Below are positions 54,836 through 63,019 of a DNA stretch of 64,000 nt, piece after piece. Positions within the stretch are counted from its first letter, which is position 1. Every line of letters begins with the position of its first letter. Made by a program: the position numbers and the translations under genes. The notes beneath the pieces were generated by a model, which had not been told where the DNA came from, made no database searches, and saw only the letters and a program-made list of their open reading frames with translations. Origin of the DNA: Hyphomicrobiales bacterium (lineage in GTDB: Bacteria; Pseudomonadota; Alphaproteobacteria; Rhizobiales; Xanthobacteraceae); NCBI GenBank assembly GCA_017305715.1, contig JAFKKG010000023.1, forward strand, positions 107,269-171,268. Direction: 5' to 3'.

Positions 54836-54937
54836 AGAGCCCCGTTCCGATAGAATTGGAACGGGGCTCTACCTTTTTGTTTTGACGCGTTTTCTTCACG
54901 CGAACCGGTATCCACTTCGCTTGAAAGCGCTCTAATA
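54836..54937. repeat. Intergenic repeat (family C), copy 3
   Basis: Head with perfect 13-base arms AGAGCCCCGTTCC / GGAACGGGGCTCT (54836-54870), followed by TTTTGACGCGTTTTCTTCAC-GCGAACCGGTATCC-ACTTCGCTTGAAAGCGCTC. The same layout as the copy at 40641-40740. Confidence 0.75.
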
Positions 54938-55002
54938 GGTCGCATCCTGGCCTTGGTTTGATGGCAGGATTGATTGTCGCAGCAGACCATCCGGGAGCGC
55001 CG

Positions 55003-55224
55003 ATGAGACTCGCTGGTTCTCTTGTCGTTGCAGGCATCCTGGCTATCAGCGCACCTTCCTGCGCCGGAACACCGGATTGCGCGACGTTTCCGGGCGACCG
55101 CGCGAAGTTCGCCTGTTACGACAACGTGTCGCGGGCGCCGAAGCCGGAACCCGAGGCGGCGAAGCCTGCTGCCGCGAAAGCCAGGCCTGCGCTCAACATC
55201 GGCAAGACGGGCCGGGAACGCTAG
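55003..55224 (+). CDS. Small secreted protein (73 aa)
   Basis: MRLAGSLVVAGILAISAPSC is a signal peptide; the mature part has DCATFPGDRAKFACYDNVSR, then a Lys/Ala/Pro-rich tail. The pairing of two cysteines around a short helix and the FACYD motif resembles a common small periplasmic motif. GGGAG lies six bases before ATG 55003. Function unknown. Confidence 0.6.
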   Translation: MRLAGSLVVAGILAISAPSCAGTPDCATFPGDRAKFACYDNVSRAPKPEPEAAKPAAAKARPALNIGKTGRER

Positions 55225-55245
55225 CGTGCCGGAACAAGCCGCCGC

Positions 55246-56223
55246 TCACTCCTGTTCGACGCCGCTGGCCTTGACCAGTTGCGCCCATTTCTTCTCATCC
55301 TTGTCGATGAAATCGGCGTAGTCTTCCGGCGTGCCCGGCGTGATCTCGGTGCCGTCATTGCCCAATTGCTTCTTCACCTCGTCGGAGGCAAGCGCCTCGC
55401 GCAGCACCTTGTTGAGCTTGTCGATGATGGGGCGCGGCGTACCGGCGGGAGCCGCGAGGCCGTAATAGAGCGAGGCGTCGAAGCCGGACAGGCCCGCTTC
55501 GATCATCGTCGGTACATCGGGCAACAATCCGGAACGGGTCGTGCTGGTCACCGCCAGCGCGCGCAATTTGCCGGCCGAGACATTCGGATGCGAGGCCGGG
55601 ATCGGCGCGAACGCCATCGGGATGTGACCGCCGAGCAGATCGGTCAGGGCCGGCCCCGTGCCCTTGTAGGGAATATGCACCAGCGTGACCCCCGCGGCGC
55701 GGGCGAAATATTCGCCGGTGATATGGCTTGCCGTGCCGGCGCCGGCCGAGCCGAAATTGACCTTGGCGGGATTGGCTTTGGCGTAGGCGATCAATTCGGC
55801 GACGGTCCTGGCTGGAAACGACGGATTGACCACCAGCGAATTCGGCGCGTTGCCGATCAAGCCGATCGGCGCGAAATCCTTGCGCGGATCGTAGCCGACG
55901 CTCTTGTAGAGCGAGGGACCGATCGCGAGCGTACCGGTGTAACCCAGCACCAGCGTGTAACCATCGGGTTCGCTCCTGGCGACCGCTCTGGTGCCGACCG
56001 TGCCGCCGGCACCGGGACGGTTGTCGACCACGACCTTCTCGCCGAACAGTTCGCTGATCTTGTCGGCGATGGCGCGACCGACGATCGAGGTCGATCCGCC
56101 CGGCGCAAACGGAATCACCAGCGTGATCGCCCGGTTCGGATAGTTTTGCGCGGCAGCGCCGTTGAGGCCGGCGGCGAGTCCAATGGCGATGGCAGCTGCG
56201 ATCCACTTCTTCGAGATCGGCAT
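55246..56223 (-). CDS. Bug/TctC-family periplasmic substrate-binding protein
   Basis: The 325-residue protein has a signal peptide (AAIAIGLAAGLNGAAA) and the tripartite-tricarboxylate-transporter receptor pattern. YPNRAITLVIPFAPGGSTSI opens it, then VVVDNRPGAGGTVGTRAVAR and VHIPYKGTGPALTDLLGGHI. It binds a carboxylate in the periplasm. TctA/TctB permease genes are absent here, so it is an orphan. It follows the Nudix gene by 15 bases on the same strand and is probably cotranscribed. Confidence 0.9.
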   Translation of the reverse strand: MPISKKWIAAAIAIGLAAGLNGAAAQNYPNRAITLVIPFAPGGSTSIVGRAIADKISELFGEKVVVDNRPGAGGTVGTRAVARSEPDGYTLVLGYTGTLAIGPSLYKSVGYDPRKDFAPIGLIGNAPNSLVVNPSFPARTVAELIAYAKANPAKVNFGSAGAGTASHITGEYFARAAGVTLVHIPYKGTGPALTDLLGGHIPMAFAPIPASHPNVSAGKLRALAVTSTTRSGLLPDVPTMIEAGLSGFDASLYYGLAAPAGTPRPIIDKLNKVLREALASDEVKKQLGNDGTEITPGTPEDYADFIDKDEKKWAQLVKASGVEQE

Positions 56224-56238
56224 TTTCGTGCTTCCTTG

Positions 56239-56868
56239 TCATTTCCAGGCGAAGACCGGCTGCTCCAGCTCGACCACGCTTGTATTGCGTCCCGCCAGCA
56301 CTTCGCGGAATTGATAGATCAGTGCCGCCGTCGGTGCGTGGATGAGTTGACCGGTGAGATGAAACCGTATCACCCGCCGCGTGCTCTCCGGGATGGTGGT
56401 GAAACTGAACGCGTCATCGCGCTCGATGGTGTCGAGCGCGATGCGATGCACCGAATCGACCTCCGCGGGGTTCGGCACGATCGCGGCCTTGGTGCTCACC
56501 CACACCACGACCGGCGTGATCAAATAGCCGGACCGGGTCGGATAATCATCGAGCAGGCCGAGCACATCGCCCTCGCCCTGCGCCAGACCAACCTCTTCGT
56601 GCAGCTCACGCAGCGCCGACTGGGCCGGCGTTTCGCCGGGATCACAGCGGCCGCCGGGCAGCGCCCATTGTGACGAGTGCGAGCGCAGGCTGGCCGCGCG
56701 GCGGGTCAACAGGAATGCCGTTCCCGCGCCTGTCTCGGCTCTGGTGAGCGCAATGGCGACCGCCGCCCGCTTCAAGCCTGCGGCCGCCTCGGCCGCCGGC
56801 GCGCGGACGAACGCGGCGCAGAGCTCTGCGATATCGCGCCGGGTGGCATCATCAAATGAGCGGGCCAT
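56239..56868 (-). CDS. Nudix hydrolase, CoA-pyrophosphatase-like
   Basis: The 209-residue protein carries the Nudix box GGRCDPGETPAQSALRELHE followed by EVGL, matching G-x5-E-x7-REUxEExGU. The preceding SHSSQWALPGG and the SGYLITPVVVWV segment resemble the NudL/CoAse group. It would hydrolyse CoA or another nucleoside diphosphate derivative. It lies upstream of the Bug-type receptor gene in the same orientation. Confidence 0.86.
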   Translation of the reverse strand: MARSFDDATRRDIAELCAAFVRAPAAEAAAGLKRAAVAIALTRAETGAGTAFLLTRRAASLRSHSSQWALPGGRCDPGETPAQSALRELHEEVGLAQGEGDVLGLLDDYPTRSGYLITPVVVWVSTKAAIVPNPAEVDSVHRIALDTIERDDAFSFTTIPESTRRVIRFHLTGQLIHAPTAALIYQFREVLAGRNTSVVELEQPVFAWK

Positions 56869-56938
56869 GGCGCTTGACTACAATACTCCGGCGTTTGATG
56901 AAATGACTGTCGGGACATGACCGCCTGCAGGAAACGGA

Positions 56939-57376
56939 ATGCATCAGATGACGACCAGGGCCGCCACGGAGAAGCTCAGATCCGATGGCTGGAAAATCGT
57001 CGAAACGACGGGGTTTATGCATCTGATCGGGCCGCTCTGGGAACGACTCGTCGACGGCGCGCTCGAATTCGCGCTGATCACCGAGGACAAGCACCATAAC
57101 CGCCGCGGGCTGGTGCAGGGCGGCGTGCTGATGACATTTGCCGACCGCACCTGCGGTATGACCGCCAGGCATGTTTCGGGCAAGCCTATGATGGCGACCG
57201 TCCAGCTCGATACCCATTTTGTCGAATCCGGCAAGATCGGCGAGATTCTGATCTCCCGCCCGCACGTGGTGCGCACCACTCGCAGTTTGATTTTTATCAC
57301 GACCGAAGTGACCGTCGACAAGCGCTGTATCGCGATGGCGTCCGGCGTGTTCAAGATATTGAAGAGCGAAAGTTAG
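56939..57376 (+). CDS. PaaI-type hotdog thioesterase
   Basis: The 145-residue single-hotdog protein contains HHNRRGLVQGGVLMTFADRT, the family's GxVxGGxxxxxxD pattern, and ATVQLDTHFVESGKIGEIL. PaaI-like enzymes hydrolyse aromatic or medium-chain acyl-CoA thioesters. AGGA lies about seven bases before ATG 56939. It is divergent from the Nudix gene and followed by a palindromic repeat before the aldo/keto reductase. Confidence 0.84.
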   Translation: MHQMTTRAATEKLRSDGWKIVETTGFMHLIGPLWERLVDGALEFALITEDKHHNRRGLVQGGVLMTFADRTCGMTARHVSGKPMMATVQLDTHFVESGKIGEILISRPHVVRTTRSLIFITTEVTVDKRCIAMASGVFKILKSES

Positions 57377-57380
57377 ACGC

Positions 57381-57462
57381 CGTCATTCCGGGATGGTCCG
57401 AAGGACCAGACCCGGAATCTCGAGATTCCGGGTTCGATGCTTCGCATCGCCCCGGAATGACG
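57381..57462. repeat. Intergenic palindromic repeat (family G) with perfect inner palindrome
   Basis: CGTCATTCCGGG at the left end pairs with CCCGGAATGACG at the right. Inside, the 24 bases at 57409-57432 (centre TCTCGAGA) form an exact palindrome. It fills the gap between the thioesterase and aldo/keto reductase genes. Confidence 0.75.
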
Positions 57463-57483
57463 ATCCGGATGGAGGACCACCCC

Positions 57484-58497
57484 ATGCAATATCGCCAACT
57501 CGGCCGCAGCGGCCTGAAGATTTCGCCGATCTGTTTGGGCACTATGATGTTCGGCGGCCCGACCGACGAGGCGACGTCGTTGCGGATCGTGGCCAAGGCG
57601 CGCGAGGCCGGCATCAACTTCATCGACTCTGCCGATGCCTATAATGGCGGCCAGTCCGAACAGGTGGTCGGTCGCGCGATTTCCAACAACCGGCAGGGCT
57701 GGGTGCTGGCGACCAAGCTCGCCAACCAGATCGGCGACGATCCCAATCGCGGCGGGCTGTCGCGGCGCTGGGTGTTGCAGGCGGCCGAAGAGAGCCTGAA
57801 ACGGCTCGGCACCGATTTCATCGACATCTATTATCTGCACAAGGAGGATCATTCGACGCCGCTGGAAGAGACCGTGCGCGCGATGGGTGATCTGATGCGG
57901 CAGGGCAAGATCCGCTATTTCGGCGTCTCGAACTACCGCGCCTGGCGCGTCGCCGAGATCTGCAACATCTGCGACCGCAACGGCATCGACCGCCCGATCG
58001 TCAGCCAGCCCTATTACAACGCCATGAACCGGATGCCGGAGGTCGAGCACTTCCCGGCCTGCGGCTATTACGGCCTCGGCATCGTGCCTTACAGCCCGTT
58101 GGCGCGGGGCGTCCTGACCGGCAAATACCTCCCCGACGCAGCGCCCGACAAGGACAGCCGCGCCGGCCGCAACGACAGGCGAATGATGCAGACCGAATGG
58201 CGGCCGGAATCGCTGCATCTCGCCCAGGAAATCAAAGAGCACGCCGAGGCCCGCGGCATCACCGCCGGGCAGTTCGCGGTGTCGTGGGTGCTGAACTCGG
58301 CGTTCGTCACGGCTGTGATCGCGGGTCCCCGCACCGAAGCGCAATGGGACGATTACCTCAGGGCGCTCGACTACCGCTTCACCGCGGAAGACGAGGCGCT
58401 GATCGACCGGCTGGTCGTGAGCGGGCACCCATCCACACCGGGCTTCAACGATCCCGGCTATCCGATCGAAGGACGGCGGGCGCGGACTTCGTCTTGA
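57484..58497 (+). CDS. Aldo/keto reductase
   Basis: The 337-residue enzyme has the AKR layout. Its tetrad residues are the Asp and Tyr in DSADAYNGGQSEQVVG, the Lys in VLATKLANQ and the His in IYYLHKEDHSTPLEE. YGLGIVPYSPLARGVLTG and a C-terminal IAGPRTEAQWDD complete it. It reduces an aldehyde or ketone with NADPH. GGAGG lies about eight bases before ATG 57484, which decides against the in-frame ATG at 57457. It stands alone after the repeat. Confidence 0.88.
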   Translation: MQYRQLGRSGLKISPICLGTMMFGGPTDEATSLRIVAKAREAGINFIDSADAYNGGQSEQVVGRAISNNRQGWVLATKLANQIGDDPNRGGLSRRWVLQAAEESLKRLGTDFIDIYYLHKEDHSTPLEETVRAMGDLMRQGKIRYFGVSNYRAWRVAEICNICDRNGIDRPIVSQPYYNAMNRMPEVEHFPACGYYGLGIVPYSPLARGVLTGKYLPDAAPDKDSRAGRNDRRMMQTEWRPESLHLAQEIKEHAEARGITAGQFAVSWVLNSAFVTAVIAGPRTEAQWDDYLRALDYRFTAEDEALIDRLVVSGHPSTPGFNDPGYPIEGRRARTSS

Positions 58498-58709
58498 ACT
58501 AAAGTCGATACGCGGTTGCCCGCTTGCGAAATTAATTCGGCGCGCCCGGAATAATTCCGCAACAGCGGACCGATGTTTTTCACCATTCGCCGCGTCGAAG
58601 CGTCGCATGTTTCCGAACATTCTTGCCAAACACCCGCGCAAGCCTTTGTCTCCCTTCCAATAAAAAGGGGCGCATCCATCGAAGGATTCGCCGTCAACGG
58701 GAGAAAACG

Positions 58710-59846
58710 ATGACGACATCCAAGAAAGACACGACCACCAGCCGCCGCCGCTTCCTGAAAGCTGCCGCCGCGGGCGCCGCGGCAACGGCGGTCGCCGCAC
58801 CCAGCGTCGTAAGCGCGCAAGGCGCCGTCAGCATGCGCTTCCAGAGCACCTGGCCGGCCAAGGACATCTTCCACGAATACGCGCTCGACTACGCCAAGAA
58901 GGTCAACGACATGACCGGTGGCGACCTCAAGATCGAAGTGCTGCCGGCCGGCGCGGTGGTGCCCGCGTTCGGCCTGCTCGACGCGGTGTCCAAGGGCACG
59001 CTCGACGGCGGCCACGGCGTGCTCGCCTATCACTACGGCAAGAGCAATGCGCTGGCGCTGTGGGGCTCCGGACCGGCCTATGCGATGGACGCCAACATGC
59101 TGCTCGCCTGGCACAAATATGGCGGCGGCAAGCAGCTGCTGGAAAAGCTCTATGCGTCGATCGGCGCCAACGTGGTTTCCTTCCCGTATGGACCGATGCC
59201 GACGCAGCCGCTCGGCTGGTTCAAGAAGCCGATCACCAAGGCGGATGACCTCAAAGGCATCAAGTACCGAACGGTCGGCATTTCGATCGACGTCTTCACA
59301 GGCATGGGCGCCGCCGTGAACGCGCTGCCGGGCGGCGAAATCGTCTCGGCGATGGACCGCGGCCTGCTCGATGCCGCCGAGTTCAACAACGCGTCCTCGG
59401 ACCGCGTGCTCGGCTTCCCCGACGTCTCCAAGGTCTGCATGCTGCAGAGCTTCCACCAGAACGCCGAGCAGTTCGAGATCATGTACAACAAGGCCAAGTA
59501 TGACGGCCTGCCGGCGAAGATCCGCGCCATCCTCGACAACGCCGCGGAAGCGGCGGGGCAGGACATGGCCTGGAAGGCGATCGACCGTTACTCCAAGGAT
59601 TACGAGGAGATGCAGGCCAAGGACAACGTCAAGTTCTACAAGACGCCCGACTCGATCCTGCAGAAGCAGCTCGAAGTGTATGACGAGGTCATCGCCAAGA
59701 AGTCCTCCGACCCGCTGTTCAAGGAGATCGTCGATTCGCAGATGGCCTTCGCCAAGCGCGTGACGCAGTGGGAGCAGGACACGCTGGTGAACCGCCGCAT
59801 GGCCTATAGCCACTATTTCGGGCCGAACGCCAAGAAGAAGACCTGA
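58710..59846 (+). CDS. TRAP transporter substrate-binding protein (DctP type, Tat signal)
   Basis: The 378-residue protein begins with a twin-arginine signal (TTTSRRRFLKAAAAGAAATA) ending APSVVSAQ. The DctP-family features are VSMRFQSTWPAKDIFHEYAL, GDLKIEVLPAGAVVPAFGLL and SAMDRGLLDAAEFNNASSDR. It is probably a receptor for alpha-keto or other carboxylic acids. GGGAG precedes ATG 58710. It is first of a dctPQM-type operon. A hairpin lies between it and dctQ. Confidence 0.9.
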   Translation: MTTSKKDTTTSRRRFLKAAAAGAAATAVAAPSVVSAQGAVSMRFQSTWPAKDIFHEYALDYAKKVNDMTGGDLKIEVLPAGAVVPAFGLLDAVSKGTLDGGHGVLAYHYGKSNALALWGSGPAYAMDANMLLAWHKYGGGKQLLEKLYASIGANVVSFPYGPMPTQPLGWFKKPITKADDLKGIKYRTVGISIDVFTGMGAAVNALPGGEIVSAMDRGLLDAAEFNNASSDRVLGFPDVSKVCMLQSFHQNAEQFEIMYNKAKYDGLPAKIRAILDNAAEAAGQDMAWKAIDRYSKDYEEMQAKDNVKFYKTPDSILQKQLEVYDEVIAKKSSDPLFKEIVDSQMAFAKRVTQWEQDTLVNRRMAYSHYFGPNAKKKT

Positions 59847-59866
59847 CGTTACAACCCACTCCATCA

Positions 59867-59911
59867 AGCATCATCCGGGATTGGCAGATCCCGGGTGATG
59901 CTTTCTGTTTT
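59867..59911 (+). terminator. Intra-operon hairpin (attenuator-like)
   Basis: AGCATCATCCGGGA / TCCCGGGTGATGCT (13 of 14 pairs) with an eight-base loop, followed by TTCTGTTTT. It lies between the binding-protein gene and dctQ and could reduce downstream transcription so that receptor exceeds permease. Confidence 0.65.
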
Positions 59912-59955
59912 CGTGCCGAAATAACCACCCTCCAGATCGACGGCTCAAACCCCAC

Positions 59956-60624
59956 ATGAACGCGCAGCGTCTACTGCATACCATCGACGGCATCTCCACC
60001 TGGTTCGGCAAGGCCGCCGCGTGGCTGATCGTGGGCCTGATGGCGCTGGTCTGCGCCGAAGTGTTCAAGCGCTACATCCTCAACATGCCGACGGCGTGGA
60101 TCTTCGACGCCTCCAACATGCTGTACGGCACGCTGTTCATGATCGCCGGCGCCTACACGCTGGCGCAGAACGCCCATGTCCGCGGCGACTTCCTCTACTC
60201 TTCCATGAAGCCCCGCACGCAGGCGACGCTCGATATCGTGCTCTACATTGCTTTCTTCCTGCCCGGCATCGCGGCGCTGGCCTACGCGGGCTGGGACTAT
60301 GCCTCGGATTCCTGGCGCATCAACGAGCATTCCAACGTCACCGCCGACGGCCCGCCGGTCTACCATTTCAAATTCATGATCCCGCTCGCCGGCGCGCTGC
60401 TGCTGCTGCAGGGTGCCGCCGAGATCATGCGTTGCGTGATCTGCCTGAAGACCGGGCAATGGCCGAGCCGGCTCAAGGACGTCAACGAGATCGACGTGGT
60501 CGAGGAGCAACTGGCGAACAGCGAGCATGTCGACGAGGAATCGCGGCGGGAAGCGATCGCGCATGCGGCGAACATCGAGGAAAGCGCGCGGCAGCGCGGC
60601 ATGGGCGGAGACTTGCAGCGATGA
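59956..60624 (+). CDS. TRAP transporter small permease (DctQ type)
   Basis: The 222-residue protein has four membrane helices (for example WLIVGLMALVCAEVFKRYIL, LYIAFFLPGIAALAYAGWDY, MIPLAGALLLLQGAAEIMRC). The C-terminal tail is charged, with EEQLANSEHVDEESRREAIA. It is longer than typical DctQ by about 50 residues, all in that tail. It partners with the large permease, whose ATG overlaps its stop by four bases. Confidence 0.9.
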   Translation: MNAQRLLHTIDGISTWFGKAAAWLIVGLMALVCAEVFKRYILNMPTAWIFDASNMLYGTLFMIAGAYTLAQNAHVRGDFLYSSMKPRTQATLDIVLYIAFFLPGIAALAYAGWDYASDSWRINEHSNVTADGPPVYHFKFMIPLAGALLLLQGAAEIMRCVICLKTGQWPSRLKDVNEIDVVEEQLANSEHVDEESRREAIAHAANIEESARQRGMGGDLQR

Positions 60625-62507
60625 GCGATCCGGCACTCGGGCTTTTGATGCTCGGCCTCATCGTGGTTGTGATCATGATGGGCTTCCCGACGGCGTTCAC
60701 GCTGATGGGCCTCGGCATGTTCTTCGGCTTCTTCGCCTATTACCGCGGCGGCGAAGCCTGGACCGACAATCACATCTTCGACCTGATGGTCCAGCGCACC
60801 TATGGCGCGATGACCAACGACGTCCTGATCTCGATCCCGTTGTTCGTGCTGATGGGATATGTGATGGAGCGCGGCGCGCTGGTCGACAAGATGTTCTATT
60901 CGATCCAGCTCGCATTCCGCCGCGTCCCCGCCTCGCTCGCGGTCGCGACCTTGATCGTCTGCACCTTCTGGGGCATCGCCTCGGGCCTGGTCGGCGCCGT
61001 TGTGGTGCTGATGGGCGTCATCGCCTTCAACCCGATGCTGAAGGCCGGCTATGACGTGAAACTCGCCTCGGGCGTCATCACCGCCGGCGGCACGCTCGGC
61101 ATCCTGATCCCGCCCTCCGTCATGATCATCGTCTATGCGGCCGTCGCCGGCCAATCGGTGGTCAAGCTCTATGCCGCGGCGATGTTTCCGGGCTTCTTCC
61201 TCTCCTTCCTCTATCTCGTCTACATCATCGGCTGGGCGCTGATTAATCCGAAGATCGCGCCCAAGCTGCCCGAGAGCGAGACCCGCGTGCCGGTCCGGCC
61301 CTGGGTCGCCGAATTGCAGCAGGCCTATTCGCGCAAGATGCTGCCGGCGCTGTTTTCCGCGTTGCTGGCGCCGGCCAGGGCGATGAACATCACCGCCGAC
61401 GGCGCACGCGTCGGCTACACGATGCTGCTGAAGAATTTCGGCTACGCGCTGGTGCCGCTGGTGCTGACGCTCGCGACCTTGTGGGCGACCTGGTGGTATG
61501 TGGTGATCCACCAGCAGCCGGACATCCCGACGCCACCCGCCGCGTCGACCATGCAGAAGGTCGACGATGCCCCGCAGCCGTTGGGCGCCGGTGCTGCTCC
61601 GCAGCAGCCGGCCGAGGAGAAACTGGAGGAGCTCGGCGGCGGCCGGTCGGCTGCATCGACCAGGAGCGAGCCCGAAACGCTGCAGCAGATGGGCAACGCC
61701 GAACTGCGCGACAAGACGATTTCGGCGCCGGCGGACGCCGGACCGCCGCCGGCGTTTTATACCTGGTACGCCATCATCGCGGCGCTGTCCGGCCTGGTGC
61801 TGCTCTATTACTACTGGACCATGGAGGCCGAGCAGTTCGAGGTGCTGCGGCTGCTGACGTCCTCGGTGATGCCGCTCGGCATCCTGACCGCGGTCGTGCT
61901 CGCCGTGATCCTGCTCGGCATCACCACCGCGACCGAATCGGCTGCGGTCGGCGCGGCCGGCGCGTTCCTGCTCGCGTTCCAGGCCCGCACGCTGGACTGG
62001 AAGCGCACCAAGGAGGCGGTGTTCCTCACCGCCAAGACCACCTCGATGGTGTGCTGGCTGTTCGTCGGCTCCGCGCTGTTCTCGGCGGTGTTCGCGATCC
62101 TCGGCGGCCAGGCGCTGCTGGAAAGCTGGGTGCTGTCGCTCAACATGTCGCCGGTCCAGTTCATGATCCTGTCGCAGGCGATCATCTTCATCCTGGGCTG
62201 GCCGCTGGAATGGACCGAGATCATCGTGATCTTCGTGCCGATCTTCCTGCCGATGCTGAAGCATTTCGGCATCGACCCGATCCTCTGGGGCGTGCTGGTG
62301 TTCGTGAATTTGCAGGCCGCCTTCCTGTCGCCGCCGGTGGCGATGTCGGCGTTCTACCTGAAGGGCGTGGCGCCGAAGCACGTCACGCTCAACCAGATCT
62401 TCGCCGGCATGATGCCCTATATGCTGATCGTGATCGTCTGCATGATCTTCATGTATCTGTGGCCCGGCATGACGCTGTGGCTGCCGAATTATCTGTATGG
62501 GGGCTGA
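60621..62507 (+). CDS. TRAP transporter large permease (DctM type) with long central insertion
   Basis: The 628-residue protein starts MSDPALGLLMLGLIVVVIMM, and its halves match DctM: GVITAGGTLGILIPPSVMII, TTATESAAVGAAGAFLLAF and VFVNLQAAFLSPPVAMSAFY. Typical DctM is about 430 residues. Here about 185 extra residues (roughly 225-410) divide it, with two hydrophobic helices (NFGYALVPLVLTLATLWATW, YAIIAALSGLVLLYYYWTM) and a Pro/Gln/Glu-rich linker between. ATG 60621 overlaps the dctQ stop by four bases. It transports the substrate by cation symport. Confidence 0.9.
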   Translation: MSDPALGLLMLGLIVVVIMMGFPTAFTLMGLGMFFGFFAYYRGGEAWTDNHIFDLMVQRTYGAMTNDVLISIPLFVLMGYVMERGALVDKMFYSIQLAFRRVPASLAVATLIVCTFWGIASGLVGAVVVLMGVIAFNPMLKAGYDVKLASGVITAGGTLGILIPPSVMIIVYAAVAGQSVVKLYAAAMFPGFFLSFLYLVYIIGWALINPKIAPKLPESETRVPVRPWVAELQQAYSRKMLPALFSALLAPARAMNITADGARVGYTMLLKNFGYALVPLVLTLATLWATWWYVVIHQQPDIPTPPAASTMQKVDDAPQPLGAGAAPQQPAEEKLEELGGGRSAASTRSEPETLQQMGNAELRDKTISAPADAGPPPAFYTWYAIIAALSGLVLLYYYWTMEAEQFEVLRLLTSSVMPLGILTAVVLAVILLGITTATESAAVGAAGAFLLAFQARTLDWKRTKEAVFLTAKTTSMVCWLFVGSALFSAVFAILGGQALLESWVLSLNMSPVQFMILSQAIIFILGWPLEWTEIIVIFVPIFLPMLKHFGIDPILWGVLVFVNLQAAFLSPPVAMSAFYLKGVAPKHVTLNQIFAGMMPYMLIVIVCMIFMYLWPGMTLWLPNYLYGG

Positions 62508-62526
62508 GCGGCGGCCGATCTCCACC

Positions 62527-62907
62527 TCACGCGAATTGCGCGACGCCGTGGCCGACCGACCAGTTCTCCGGCGCGGACTCCAGCACGTTGATGAACACGT
62601 TCCCCGGGGCGATGCCGGGGTTGTCGCCCAACAATTCTGCCGTGCGCTTGAACAGCGCTTTCTTCTGCTCTGTCGTGCGGCTGTCGAACACCGTGATCTG
62701 GATATAGACGACATCCTCGGTCCGGCTGACGCCATAGCAGGACGTGCTGGTACGGAAGTTTGCCGGCTCATGCTCCCTGATGGTCATGAACTGGTCGTCT
62801 TCGGGCACGCCGAGGGTTTCGCGCATCGCACGGTACAGGCCGTCGAAGATCGCCTGCCGGTAGCTGTCCGGCTTTCCGGCGCGCAGCGAGATGTTGATGA
62901 GCGGCAT
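62527..62907 (-). CDS. Tautomerase family protein
   Basis: The 126-residue protein begins MPLINISLRAGKPDSYRQAI; after Met removal Pro1 is the catalytic base of tautomerases. FMTIREHEPANFRTSTSCYG and VYIQITVFDSRTTEQKKALF fit a single long subunit of the Tautomerase_2 type. The substrate is unknown; related enzymes act on oxo acids. AAGGA precedes the ATG. It is divergent from tetR-like gene 63020-63628 over two operator-like palindromes. Confidence 0.85.
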   Translation of the reverse strand: MPLINISLRAGKPDSYRQAIFDGLYRAMRETLGVPEDDQFMTIREHEPANFRTSTSCYGVSRTEDVVYIQITVFDSRTTEQKKALFKRTAELLGDNPGIAPGNVFINVLESAPENWSVGHGVAQFA

Positions 62908-62956
62908 CGCGGGTCCTTCTCGGCTTGACGAATGGAGGGTACGGCCCGATATATTT

Positions 62957-62971
62957 TTGACACGACGTAAA
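62957..62971. promoter_or_regulatory. Operator-like palindrome 1 (TetR candidate)
   Basis: TTGACACGACGTAAA, an imperfect inverted repeat aligning base for base with the perfect palindrome at 62982-62996. It lies in the tautomerase/TetR divergent region. Confidence 0.5.
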
Positions 62972-62981
62972 AAACATATTC

Positions 62982-62996
62982 TTGACGTTGCGTCAA
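62982..62996. promoter_or_regulatory. Operator-like palindrome 2 (TetR candidate)
   Basis: TTGACG-TTG-CGTCAA, perfect six-base arms with a three-base centre. Its centre is 25 bases from that of the first site. It is probably where the adjacent TetR-family protein binds. Confidence 0.6.
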
Positions 62997-63019
62997 ATAC
63001 TATTTGACCGGAGCGAAAA

